Assembly: GCF_009755815.1 (NCBI RefSeq)
Contig: NZ_WRPK01000002.1
Location: forward strand, 675,112-739,111
Direction: 5' to 3'
From: Flavisphingomonas formosensis
Lineage (GTDB): Bacteria; Pseudomonadota; Alphaproteobacteria; Sphingomonadales; Sphingomonadaceae
DNA: 64,000 nt
The translations under genes and the position numbers were made by a program. Positions 36,840-43,467 of this stretch are shown here, piece by piece (the first letter of the stretch is position 1; each line of letters begins with the position of its first letter). Under the pieces are notes generated by a model that saw only the letters and a list, made by a program, of their open reading frames with translations, had not been told where the DNA came from and searched no databases.

Positions 36840-37039
36840 GGCGCGACGCGTCCTCAAGCCGCGAGCGACGTCGCGAAACGAACCATCATGACCCCGTTCC
36901 CAATAGTGCCCCCCGAAGCCGGATTGATCTGCCGACCACCAAGCGAACAGCCTCGCCTTCGGCACGAAAATCCGGTACGCATCCTGCCCCAAATGCTATG
37001 AACGATTGCGCAGCCTGAAAAGGGGAACATGCCATCATC

Positions 37040-37150
37040 ATGCGCATCCGCCGCATTATTCCCGTCCGCAATGGAGAAACCATGCACGGCGCGGCGCCCG
37101 ACACCTTAGCCGCGGGGACGAGACCATCCGATAGCGGGGCCGCCGCGTGA
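37040..37150 (+). CDS. Candidate short ORF coupled to the ABC exporter (36 aa)
   Basis: A 36-codon frame whose TGA overlaps the GTG start of the ABC transporter by four bases (GTGA). It is basic at the N-terminus, then small and acidic. Its ribosome-binding site is poor: AGGGG lies 14 bases upstream and better suits another short frame at 37029. It lacks the threonine at the penultimate leader position and the core pattern expected of lasso precursors. It could be a coupling ORF or chance. The remainder of 36840-37039 shows no gene. Confidence 0.25.
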   Translation: MRIRRIIPVRNGETMHGAAPDTLAAGTRPSDSGAAA

Positions 37151-38931
37151 CGGCGAGAGGCACGGGACTGACCAGCCTCGCCGCGCTGTTCTGGCGCATC
37201 GCCGATCCGGACAGCCGCCGCGCGCTGATCGGGCTGATCGCGCTTTCGGTGCTCGTCGCCCTGCTCGAGCTGGCGCTGCTGGCCGGCATCTTCGGGTTTA
37301 TCCGCATCCTCATCCATCCCGGCGGCATGCTTCCGCTGATCGGTCTCCGGCTCGACGAGTCCGCGCTGCCGCTCGCTGCCGCGGGACTGCTCGGCATCAG
37401 CCTGGTCCGCGCGCTGCTCCAATATCGGCTGATCGTATCGCGCAACGCGCTGATGTCGCTCTGGGCCACCGCGCTGCTGCGGCGCCTCTTCTCGCTCCAG
37501 CTCGACATGCCGTGGACCAGCGCCGGTGCGCGCGACGTCGCGCGATCGGCGACGCTGATGACCGACGATCTGCGCGCCACCTTCCGCCACGTGCTCGCAC
37601 CCTCGCTCGAGATCGCGACCGATGCGGCGGTGGCGCTGTTCATCATCGGCGGATTGCTCGCTTATGATCCGCTGCTCGCCATCGGCCTCGGCGCGACCTT
37701 CCTCGGCAGCAGCCGGGCGATGGCGTGGCTGGAGAAGCGGATCATGGCCGCCGCGATGCGTGCCGGCGCCGGGCGCGACGTGATGCCCGAGATATTGTCG
37801 CTCACCGCGCTCGCCCTCTCCTCGCTGAAGGAGGTGCGGGTGATGGGCCGCGTGCCGGGCTTTCGCGCGAAGATGCGCGGCGTCGCCATCCGCTATGGCC
37901 GGGCGATCGGACATGAGGGGATGCGCGGCATGCTCTCGCGCTCGGGCAACGAGGCGGCGCTGTTCCTCGCCCTGTTCGCCGCGATGCTGTTCACCGTGCA
38001 TATGGGCCATGCCGGCGCCGGGCTGCTCCCTACCTTCGCGCTGTTCGGCTCCGGCGGCTGGCGGCTGCTGCCGGTGTTCAACCGGATCACGCGCGCCGCC
38101 GCGGAGGTACGCGAGAATGCGGACGGCGCCTTTGCGGCGCTGACCGCGATCGATGCCGCCGATCCGGGGCCAGGACGCCACTTCGCCGGCATGACCGGCT
38201 TTTCCGACACGATCCGCATCGAAGGGCTCGCCTGCGGCTATGGCGACGGCGTACCGGTGGTGCAGGACGTGCGATGCACCGTCCGCGCCGGCAGCCGGAT
38301 CGCGATCACCGGCCGTTCGGGCGCGGGCAAGACGACCTTTCTCGACACGCTGCTCGGCCTCCTGCCGCCGCTCGGCGGCACGGTGGCGGTCGACGGGCGG
38401 ATCCTGCCGCTCGCCGAGGGCGGCCCTTCCTGCTGGGGCCGGCTGGTCGGCTATGTGCCGCAGGATCCGCTGATCGCGAACGAGACATTGCGCGAGAATA
38501 TGCTGTTCGGCACGCCCTGGCCCGGCGACGACGCGCTCTGGCAGCTGCTCGAAATCGTCGGCCTCGCCGATCTGGTCCGATCCACGCCGCATGGGCTCGA
38601 CACGCGCATGGGCGAGCGCGGCATGCGCTTTTCGGGCGGGCAACGACAACGGCTGTGCATCGCGCGCGCGCTGATCGGAGATCCGGCGATCCTGATCCTC
38701 GACGAAGGCACCGCGCAGATCGACATGGATTCCGAAAGCCGGCTGTTCGCGGCGCTGGAGGCGGCCCGCCCGGGGCTCACCATGCTGGTCGTCACCCACC
38801 GGCCCGATACCGCGGCGCGGTGCGACCAGCGCATCCATATCGACGATAGCGGGCGGGCGACGATCGAACAGCCGATCATGGCCCGCCGCACAATCCCAAC
38901 CTCATCGCGCAGCGACGCTCTGTCACGATAG
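37147..38931 (+). CDS. ABC exporter, fused permease and ATPase
   Basis: A 594-residue half-transporter. Six hydrophobic segments occupy about residues 20-310. The ATPase domain from about 355 has Walker A GRSGAGKTTF, Q-loop VPQDPLI, signature FSGGQRQRLCIARALIG, Walker B AILILDEGT and switch His in VTHRP. It should work as a homodimer exporting lipid, drug or peptide. It has no N-terminal peptidase domain. The start is GTG at 37147. Its position opposite the NTP_transf_5 gene suggests a RiPP or surface-polymer link, but this is inference. Confidence 0.9.
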   Translation: MTARGTGLTSLAALFWRIADPDSRRALIGLIALSVLVALLELALLAGIFGFIRILIHPGGMLPLIGLRLDESALPLAAAGLLGISLVRALLQYRLIVSRNALMSLWATALLRRLFSLQLDMPWTSAGARDVARSATLMTDDLRATFRHVLAPSLEIATDAAVALFIIGGLLAYDPLLAIGLGATFLGSSRAMAWLEKRIMAAAMRAGAGRDVMPEILSLTALALSSLKEVRVMGRVPGFRAKMRGVAIRYGRAIGHEGMRGMLSRSGNEAALFLALFAAMLFTVHMGHAGAGLLPTFALFGSGGWRLLPVFNRITRAAAEVRENADGAFAALTAIDAADPGPGRHFAGMTGFSDTIRIEGLACGYGDGVPVVQDVRCTVRAGSRIAITGRSGAGKTTFLDTLLGLLPPLGGTVAVDGRILPLAEGGPSCWGRLVGYVPQDPLIANETLRENMLFGTPWPGDDALWQLLEIVGLADLVRSTPHGLDTRMGERGMRFSGGQRQRLCIARALIGDPAILILDEGTAQIDMDSESRLFAALEAARPGLTMLVVTHRPDTAARCDQRIHIDDSGRATIEQPIMARRTIPTSSRSDALSR

Positions 38932-38991
38932 AGCGCGTATATCGTGAACCGCCACCCTGTCCTGCATCGCGGCGGCCCTGCACGTCCATAT

Positions 38992-39747
38992 CTATTTAGA
39001 CTCACTGGGAAACGTGGCTGCGGCAAGTGGTGGATTATGCTGCATCGGCGGCAGACCCAGCACTCGCCCCACGAGACTATGATAGACGTTGTCGAACCGT
39101 ATATCGGGAATCAGCTCCGCCTTGCGTACATTGAAGGCCGCCAATTCCGCAGGTATCGGGTCTGCGTCACCGGGTGGCCGGAGCAGCAAGGCGTCCGTCA
39201 TGACGATATTCATTAACGTGCCGAAATGCACCAGATCTTCGGAAAGCTTGGCTGCAGCAATCTCCGGGATTGCCGATTTCCCGTCCTCCCGTCCTGTCAG
39301 AATCGTGCCGATGTCAACCGTCTCGCCAGCCTTTACATCGAATCCATAGGTGCCGAGCGAGTAAACAGTCACACCGGTTCCGGTAATGATCCACCGTCCT
39401 GGATTCACTGGAATCAGATACAGGCTCGTCTTGCCATCGGTCGACAGCAAATTACCTCCGCCAGCGGCTGCGGCATTATACTCCTTGCTACTCAGTCCGT
39501 TCAGAACGCCGTCACCCATGATCTTGCCGGTATAGGGATCGAGCCTAGTGAAGCCGACTACCGCCGCAGATCCGGTGGAGCCCACTGCGGGACCCAGCCG
39601 AACCAGAATATAGCCCTTTGCCTTATCGAAGACGAGTTCCTTCGACTTCAACGGCTTGTGCGCGTAAGCCATTTCCGTGACTGCGCTCATTGATCCGAGC
39701 GCAGCCAGAACCAACAACAGGCGCTTACAGATACCGTGGCGGATCAT
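38992..39747 (-). CDS. Secreted protein of unknown function (251 aa)
   Basis: A 251-residue protein with a Sec signal (RLLLVLAALGSMSAVTEMAYA). The mature part begins with a beta-rich domain (LVFDKAKGYILVRLGPA, GTGVTVYSLGTYGFDVKAGETVDIGTI), similar in style to carbohydrate-binding or peptidase-associated beta folds. A region follows with LRPPGDADPIPAELAAFNVRKAEL. No family is recognised. Its start overlaps the stop of the upstream gene at 39744 by four bases, so the two form an operon. Confidence 0.7.
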   Translation of the reverse strand: MIRHGICKRLLLVLAALGSMSAVTEMAYAHKPLKSKELVFDKAKGYILVRLGPAVGSTGSAAVVGFTRLDPYTGKIMGDGVLNGLSSKEYNAAAAGGGNLLSTDGKTSLYLIPVNPGRWIITGTGVTVYSLGTYGFDVKAGETVDIGTILTGREDGKSAIPEIAAAKLSEDLVHFGTLMNIVMTDALLLRPPGDADPIPAELAAFNVRKAELIPDIRFDNVYHSLVGRVLGLPPMQHNPPLAAATFPSESK

Positions 39748-40235
39748 GGGTCCAGCCTTTCCCCGGCGGGCGTCGGCCCCGATGCAAATATCGCCATACG
39801 ATCGATCACTTCAGGATCGGGAGCACCCTTGTTGTCGAGGACGATATCGCCTTCCTTTACCAGCAGCTTCCATTCAGCCTGTGGTACCTTGTATCGCGCA
39901 TAACCGTAGAGCCCCATGCATTTGCGCATGACGGCATTCCGCATGCGGAACCGATCGATCTCGGCAGCTCTCGCATTGATCAGCGCCCCTAGGAGACCCC
40001 CGCTGTTACCGGTTCGATCTCGTAATGACAAAATGCCCTTGGCTTGATTGATACAATAGACCAAGTCAGCGCGAGCCACGTCGGGCGAAATACCGTCCAA
40101 GTGAAACAAGAAGAATTTGGCCGGATCATCAACTTCGGGAGGCACACTTGCGCTTGGCACTTCCATAGCGCAGATAGGCTGCGGACACATCACAAGAGCT
40201 GCAGAGGTAGCTGCAGCCCAGATCATTTTTCTCAC
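39744..40235 (-). CDS. Secreted protein of unknown function (163 aa)
   Basis: A 163-residue exported protein. From the GTG at 40235 it begins with a charged residue pair and a hydrophobic stretch, AAATSAALVMCPQPICA, then SASVPPEVDDPAKFFLFHLDGISPDVARADLVYCINQAKGI. Five Cys residues are present in all, some probably paired. An ATG three codons later is an alternative start. A GGGGGT motif precedes the GTG. It overlaps and is upstream of the other unknown secreted protein. No homologue is recognised. Confidence 0.65.
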   Translation of the reverse strand: MRKMIWAAATSAALVMCPQPICAMEVPSASVPPEVDDPAKFFLFHLDGISPDVARADLVYCINQAKGILSLRDRTGNSGGLLGALINARAAEIDRFRMRNAVMRKCMGLYGYARYKVPQAEWKLLVKEGDIVLDNKGAPDPEVIDRMAIFASGPTPAGERLDP

Positions 40236-40534
40236 CTGAACCCCCGTTCGATAGGTGTAGACACATTCCCGAAATCTTCGGCGGAAGCAAGCGCGTAGGC
40301 CGGGAAAAAGGATCCGGTTTCGCAGCAGAGCCGCCCACCTTGTTCTATTCCAGCAATGGTCCGCGATGAAGACCGATGTTGCCAGCCCTGCCTTCAATTC
40401 CGGGATGATCCTTTCTTGAGGCGATCGATCTGCGCGAGATGCTAGATGGCCGCCGCAACGCTTCGGGCAGGCCGACGACGTGGCGTACTGGCAAGCCCAA
40501 GCCACCAGTGGACGTTCGCTTTCGGCTCACCTAT
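40236..40534. other. Intergenic region without recognised gene
   Basis: About 300 bases between the divergent secreted-protein operon and the TetR gene. Frames here are either broken or lack ribosome-binding sites. Apart from the operator that begins at 40535 nothing specific is seen. Confidence 0.5.
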
Positions 40535-40548
40535 ATAACGATCGGTAT
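40535..40548 (+). promoter_or_regulatory. Candidate TetR operator overlapping the tetR start
   Basis: ATAAC-GATC-GGTAT is a five-base dyad with one mismatch, overlapping the ATG of the TetR gene at 40547. It matches the two dyads before the efflux operon (ATACC-N4-GGTAY), so autoregulation is likely. Confidence 0.55.
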
Positions 40549-41161
40549 GAAAAGCAGCGCCGCCTTGACGGCCGTCCGCGGACGGCCCCGTGAATTCGAT
40601 CCTGACGAGGCGCTTTCGGCCGCGCTCAAGATATTCTGGCGGCGTGGCTATGAGGGCGCCTCGATCACCGAGCTGACCGAGGCGATGGGGATCACCCGGC
40701 CCAGCATGTATGCCTGTTTCGGCAATAAGGAGGCACTCTTCCGCAAGGCGCTCGATCTCTACGAGCGCGAGAAGATGTGCTACATGGGTTCGGCGCTGGA
40801 AGCCGAGACGGCCCGCGGCGTCGCCGAGCGGCTGCTGCGCGGTGCGCTCGACATCCAGACCAGCGCCAGCGAGCCGAAAGGCTGCCTGGGCGTAATCAGC
40901 AGCGTGACCTGTGGTGCCGAGGCGGAATCGATTCGCGGCGAGGTGATCGCCCGCCGCGCCTCCTCCGATGCGGCGCTCGTCCGCCGGCTGGAGCGCGCGC
41001 GAGACGAAGGCGACCTGCCCGATACGATCGAGCCGCAGGCGCTGGCCTGCTATCTCTCCACCGTGATTCAGGGCATGGCGGTCCAGGCCGGTGCCGGCGC
41101 ATCGCGCGAAACGCTGGAGCGACTGGTCGATACGACCCTGGCCTGCTGGCCCGGACGATAA
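40547..41161 (+). CDS. TetR-family repressor of the RND efflux locus
   Basis: A 204-residue TetR-type regulator. After a basic N-terminal tail (RGRPREFDPDEALSAALKIFWRRGYEGASI) the helix-turn-helix reads ITELTEAMGITRPSMYACFGNKEALF. The C-terminal part resembles TetR_C domains with a conserved GCLGVISSVTCG stretch containing two Cys residues. It is immediately upstream of, and in the same direction as, the tripartite efflux operon. Three matching dyads flank it and that operon's promoter, so it probably represses both until it binds a ligand. Confidence 0.88.
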   Translation: MKSSAALTAVRGRPREFDPDEALSAALKIFWRRGYEGASITELTEAMGITRPSMYACFGNKEALFRKALDLYEREKMCYMGSALEAETARGVAERLLRGALDIQTSASEPKGCLGVISSVTCGAEAESIRGEVIARRASSDAALVRRLERARDEGDLPDTIEPQALACYLSTVIQGMAVQAGAGASRETLERLVDTTLACWPGR

Positions 41162-41254
41162 ATGTCCATCCTTGGGTTGCCGGAACGACCGGCCATCCCC
41201 ATCTACGCTCATGGGCGCTTTTCTGCGCCTTTTCGCCTCCGCATCGACGAATAA

Positions 41255-41268
41255 ATACCTAGCGGTAC
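41255..41268 (+). promoter_or_regulatory. Candidate TetR operator upstream of the efflux promoter
   Basis: ATACC-TAGC-GGTAC is an almost perfect dyad just upstream of the -35 element at 41279. It shares the ATACC-N4-GGTA pattern with the sites at 40535 and 41304. Confidence 0.6.
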
Positions 41269-41278
41269 AAAAATCCGG

Positions 41279-41307
41279 TTGACGCGATGCTGCGGCGCAT
41301 TATATAC
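41279..41307 (+). promoter_or_regulatory. Efflux operon promoter
   Basis: TTGACG at 41279-41284 and TATATA/ATATAC at 41301-41307 give a sigma-70-like promoter with a 16-17 base spacer. Operator-like dyads lie directly upstream and across the -10. Confidence 0.65.
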
Positions 41308-41317
41308 CTCTTGGTAT
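41304..41317 (+). promoter_or_regulatory. Candidate TetR operator across the -10
   Basis: ATACC-TCTT-GGTAT is a perfect five-base dyad overlapping the -10 element, ideally placed for repression. Confidence 0.65.
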
Positions 41318-41357
41318 GGAATGAAACCGCCGGGCTCAACCGCCCAGGGAGGTGATC

Positions 41358-41396
41358 ATGCTTCGATGTAAGGGTGGGTCCCGACTCACCATCTGA
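41358..41396 (+). CDS. Leader peptide (12 aa) of the efflux operon
   Basis: An ATG at 41358 is preceded by GGGAGGTGATC, nearly the full complement of the 16S anti-Shine-Dalgarno, and opens the frame MLRCKGGSRLTI before a TGA. It begins about 45 bases after the predicted promoter. The following 180 bases up to the first long gene are dyad-rich (for example ATGAGCC...GGCTCAT). This looks like a translated leader that could control the operon by ribosome stalling or coupling, as is known for some drug-inducible genes. Confidence 0.5.
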   Translation: MLRCKGGSRLTI

Positions 41397-41575
41397 CGAT
41401 CCGCGGCGCCCTTCATGCGGGCACCGTTCATCATGAGCCATTCCGTCCGGCCGGGGCGTCCTGCGCATATGCAGTGACGATCCCATGCGCCGGCTCATCA
41501 GAATCACGGCCGGCGCACCGCATGCGCCGTTCGCCGCGCGGGCTGACGCGTCCCGCATGGAAAGGGGTTAGAGCC

Positions 41576-41971
41576 ATGGCATTTCTGGATTTCTCTCAGC
41601 CGCTGGCGGGAGCGCCCACCACGATCGCGGCCGCCCGCGCCGAAGGCGAGGATGCGATCGGTTTCGACGCACGCGAATGGCGGATCATCCGCTTCGCGCA
41701 GAATGACAGCCTGCGCTCACTGCGCGAGCCGGGCCGCCTCGACCGCCTGTCAGGCCTGCTGTTCGGCAGAAAGCAGAATCCGCGGCTGGCCGACAGCCGG
41801 CTGGAGGCGCTGCGCCAGCTCGCCGTCGAAGCCTGGCATCGCGGCTATGCGGTGCCCGTCTCGGCGATCAAGGCCTTCCGCGCGGAAGGGTTCAGCATCG
41901 CACAGCTCGAGCTGCTGATGGCGAGCATCGGCGCCACGCGGGATGCGCGCGGCCGGAGGGCCGCCGCATGA
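41576..41971 (+). CDS. Unknown protein, first long gene of the efflux operon (131 aa)
   Basis: A 131-residue soluble protein with no signal peptide or membrane segment. The N-terminal part is FLDFSQPLAGAPTTIAAARAE; the middle is charged (EWRIIRFAQNDSLRSL, RLDRLSGLLFGRKQNPRLADSRLEALRQLAVEAWHRGY); the end is helical (IKAFRAEGFSIAQLELLMASIG). AAAGGGG precedes the ATG. Its stop overlaps the adaptor start by four bases, so it is translated with the pump. No family is recognised. Confidence 0.75.
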   Translation: MAFLDFSQPLAGAPTTIAAARAEGEDAIGFDAREWRIIRFAQNDSLRSLREPGRLDRLSGLLFGRKQNPRLADSRLEALRQLAVEAWHRGYAVPVSAIKAFRAEGFSIAQLELLMASIGATRDARGRRAAA

Positions 41972-43242
41972 ACATGCTCACCCGTGTCGAAGCCGTGGGC
42001 GAGCAGGGCGCCAGCGCCACGCCCGTGTCCGCCCGCTTTCCCTCGCGACGACGAGCGGCACTGATCCTCGCGCCGCTCGTCCTGGTCGGCGCGATCGGCT
42101 GGCGGGTACTGGATCATCCCCAGCCGGCCGCCGCCGCAGCGCAGCCGCCCAGCGTCGGCATCGCCGCCCCGCTGGTGCGCACCGTGACCGAGTGGGACGA
42201 TTATGTCGGCCGCTTCGCGCCGAGCCAGACGGTGGAGGTGCGCCCGCGCGTCTCCGGCGCCGTCACCGCGATCCACTTCAAGGACGGCGACATCGTGCGG
42301 CGCGGTCAGCTGCTCTTCACCATCGACCAGCGGCCCTTCCAGGCCGCGCTGGCCGAGGCGCAGGCGGGCGTCGCCAGCGCGCGCAGCGCGCTGGCGCTCG
42401 CGCGATCCGATTATGCCCGCGTCCAGCGGCTGACCGGCGACGAGGCCGTATCCGCCAGCGAAGTCGATTCGCTGCGCGCCAAGCTGCAGGCCGCCCAGGC
42501 TGCACTGGCGGCGGCGGAAGCACGGGCGCGGGCGCGGGCGTTGGATTTCGAATTCACCCAGGTTCGCGCGCCGATCGCCGGCCGCATCTCCGACCGGCGG
42601 ATCGACATCGGCAATCTCGTCTCGGGCGGCGAAGGCAGCTCGGCGACCCTGCTCACCACGATCAACGCGCTCGATCCGATCTACTTCACCTTCGATGCGT
42701 CCGAGGCGCTCTACCTCAAGGCGCAGCGCGACCGCGAGGCGGGCAAGGCGGCGAGCGACGTCGAGGTGCGGCTGCAGGACGAGGCGGACTATCGCTGGCG
42801 GGGCACGCTCGATTTCACCGACAACGGGCTCGATCCCAAGTCCGGCACGATCCGCGGCCGCGCCACCTTCGCCAACGCCAATCTGTTCCTGACGCCCGGC
42901 ATGTTCGGCAATATGCGGCTGGCCAATGGCGGCACGACGCATGCGCTGCTGGTGCCGGATGCGTCGATCCAGTCCGACCAGGCGCGCAAGACGGTGCTGG
43001 TGGTCGGCAAGGACGGCACGGTCTCGGCCAAGCCGGTCGAGCTCGGTCCGGTGGTCGATAGCCTGCGCATCATCCGCTCCGGCCTTGCCGCAAGCGACCG
43101 GGTGATCGTCTCCAACATGCAGTCGGCGACGGCCGGCGCCAAGGTGACGACGCATCTCGAGCGGATCAAGCCCGACGCGGGCGCACCGGATACGCCGGAT
43201 GCTACGGCGCCGGTCGCGGCGCAGGCGACGTTCGCATCGTAG
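41968..43242 (+). CDS. RND efflux periplasmic adaptor (MexE/AcrA type)
   Basis: A 424-residue membrane-fusion protein. An N-terminal membrane anchor lies near residues 28-45. The lipoyl halves read VEVRPRVSGAVTAIHFKDGDIVRRGQLLFTID and FTQVRAPIAGRISDRRIDIGNLV, around an alpha-helical hairpin. The beta-barrel has LTPGMFGNMRL, followed by a membrane-proximal domain. It links the inner-membrane pump to the outer-membrane channel. It is coupled to the preceding unknown gene and separated from the pump gene by a long inverted repeat. Confidence 0.93.
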   Translation: MNMLTRVEAVGEQGASATPVSARFPSRRRAALILAPLVLVGAIGWRVLDHPQPAAAAAQPPSVGIAAPLVRTVTEWDDYVGRFAPSQTVEVRPRVSGAVTAIHFKDGDIVRRGQLLFTIDQRPFQAALAEAQAGVASARSALALARSDYARVQRLTGDEAVSASEVDSLRAKLQAAQAALAAAEARARARALDFEFTQVRAPIAGRISDRRIDIGNLVSGGEGSSATLLTTINALDPIYFTFDASEALYLKAQRDREAGKAASDVEVRLQDEADYRWRGTLDFTDNGLDPKSGTIRGRATFANANLFLTPGMFGNMRLANGGTTHALLVPDASIQSDQARKTVLVVGKDGTVSAKPVELGPVVDSLRIIRSGLAASDRVIVSNMQSATAGAKVTTHLERIKPDAGAPDTPDATAPVAAQATFAS

Positions 43243-43263
43243 CGGGGGAAGTTCGGAATGGGC

Positions 43264-43345
43264 GTCATCCCAGCGAAAGCTGGGATCGCTCCCAACCTCA
43301 AGCCGCTCCCGCTTAGAGAGCGATCCCAGCTTTCGCTGGGATGAC
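43264..43345. repeat. Long perfect inverted repeat inside the efflux operon
   Basis: Two perfectly complementary 28-base arms (43264-43291 and 43318-43345) flank a 26-base loop. Each arm also holds its own small hairpin, CCCAGC-GAAA-GCTGGG. The sequence has the look of the dispersed GTCATCCCAGCGAAAGCTGGGA repeats seen in many Alphaproteobacteria. Its position between adaptor and pump genes could stabilise or partly terminate the message. Confidence 0.75.
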
Positions 43346-43467
43346 GAGAAAAGAAAAATGAGCCCGGCAAGGCCTATCCCTGCCGGGACGAAAACACCCC
43401 CGCGACGCATTCCCCGGGCGCCATCGGCTGCCCGCCGGCCCGGTGCGTCCGTTCGAGGACCAAGACG

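Noticed and set aside
36840..36992. N-terminal extension of the nucleotidyltransferase containing FGGHYWERGHDGSF, considered as a RiPP core
   Set aside because: It would need a TTG start with no ribosome-binding site, and no leader or recognition motif could be seen.
36886..38838. 650-codon antisense frame over the ABC exporter
   Set aside because: A composition artefact opposite a canonical ABC ATPase.
41162..41254. 30-codon frame starting right after the tetR stop
   Set aside because: It has no ribosome-binding site and runs into the operator and promoter region of the efflux operon.
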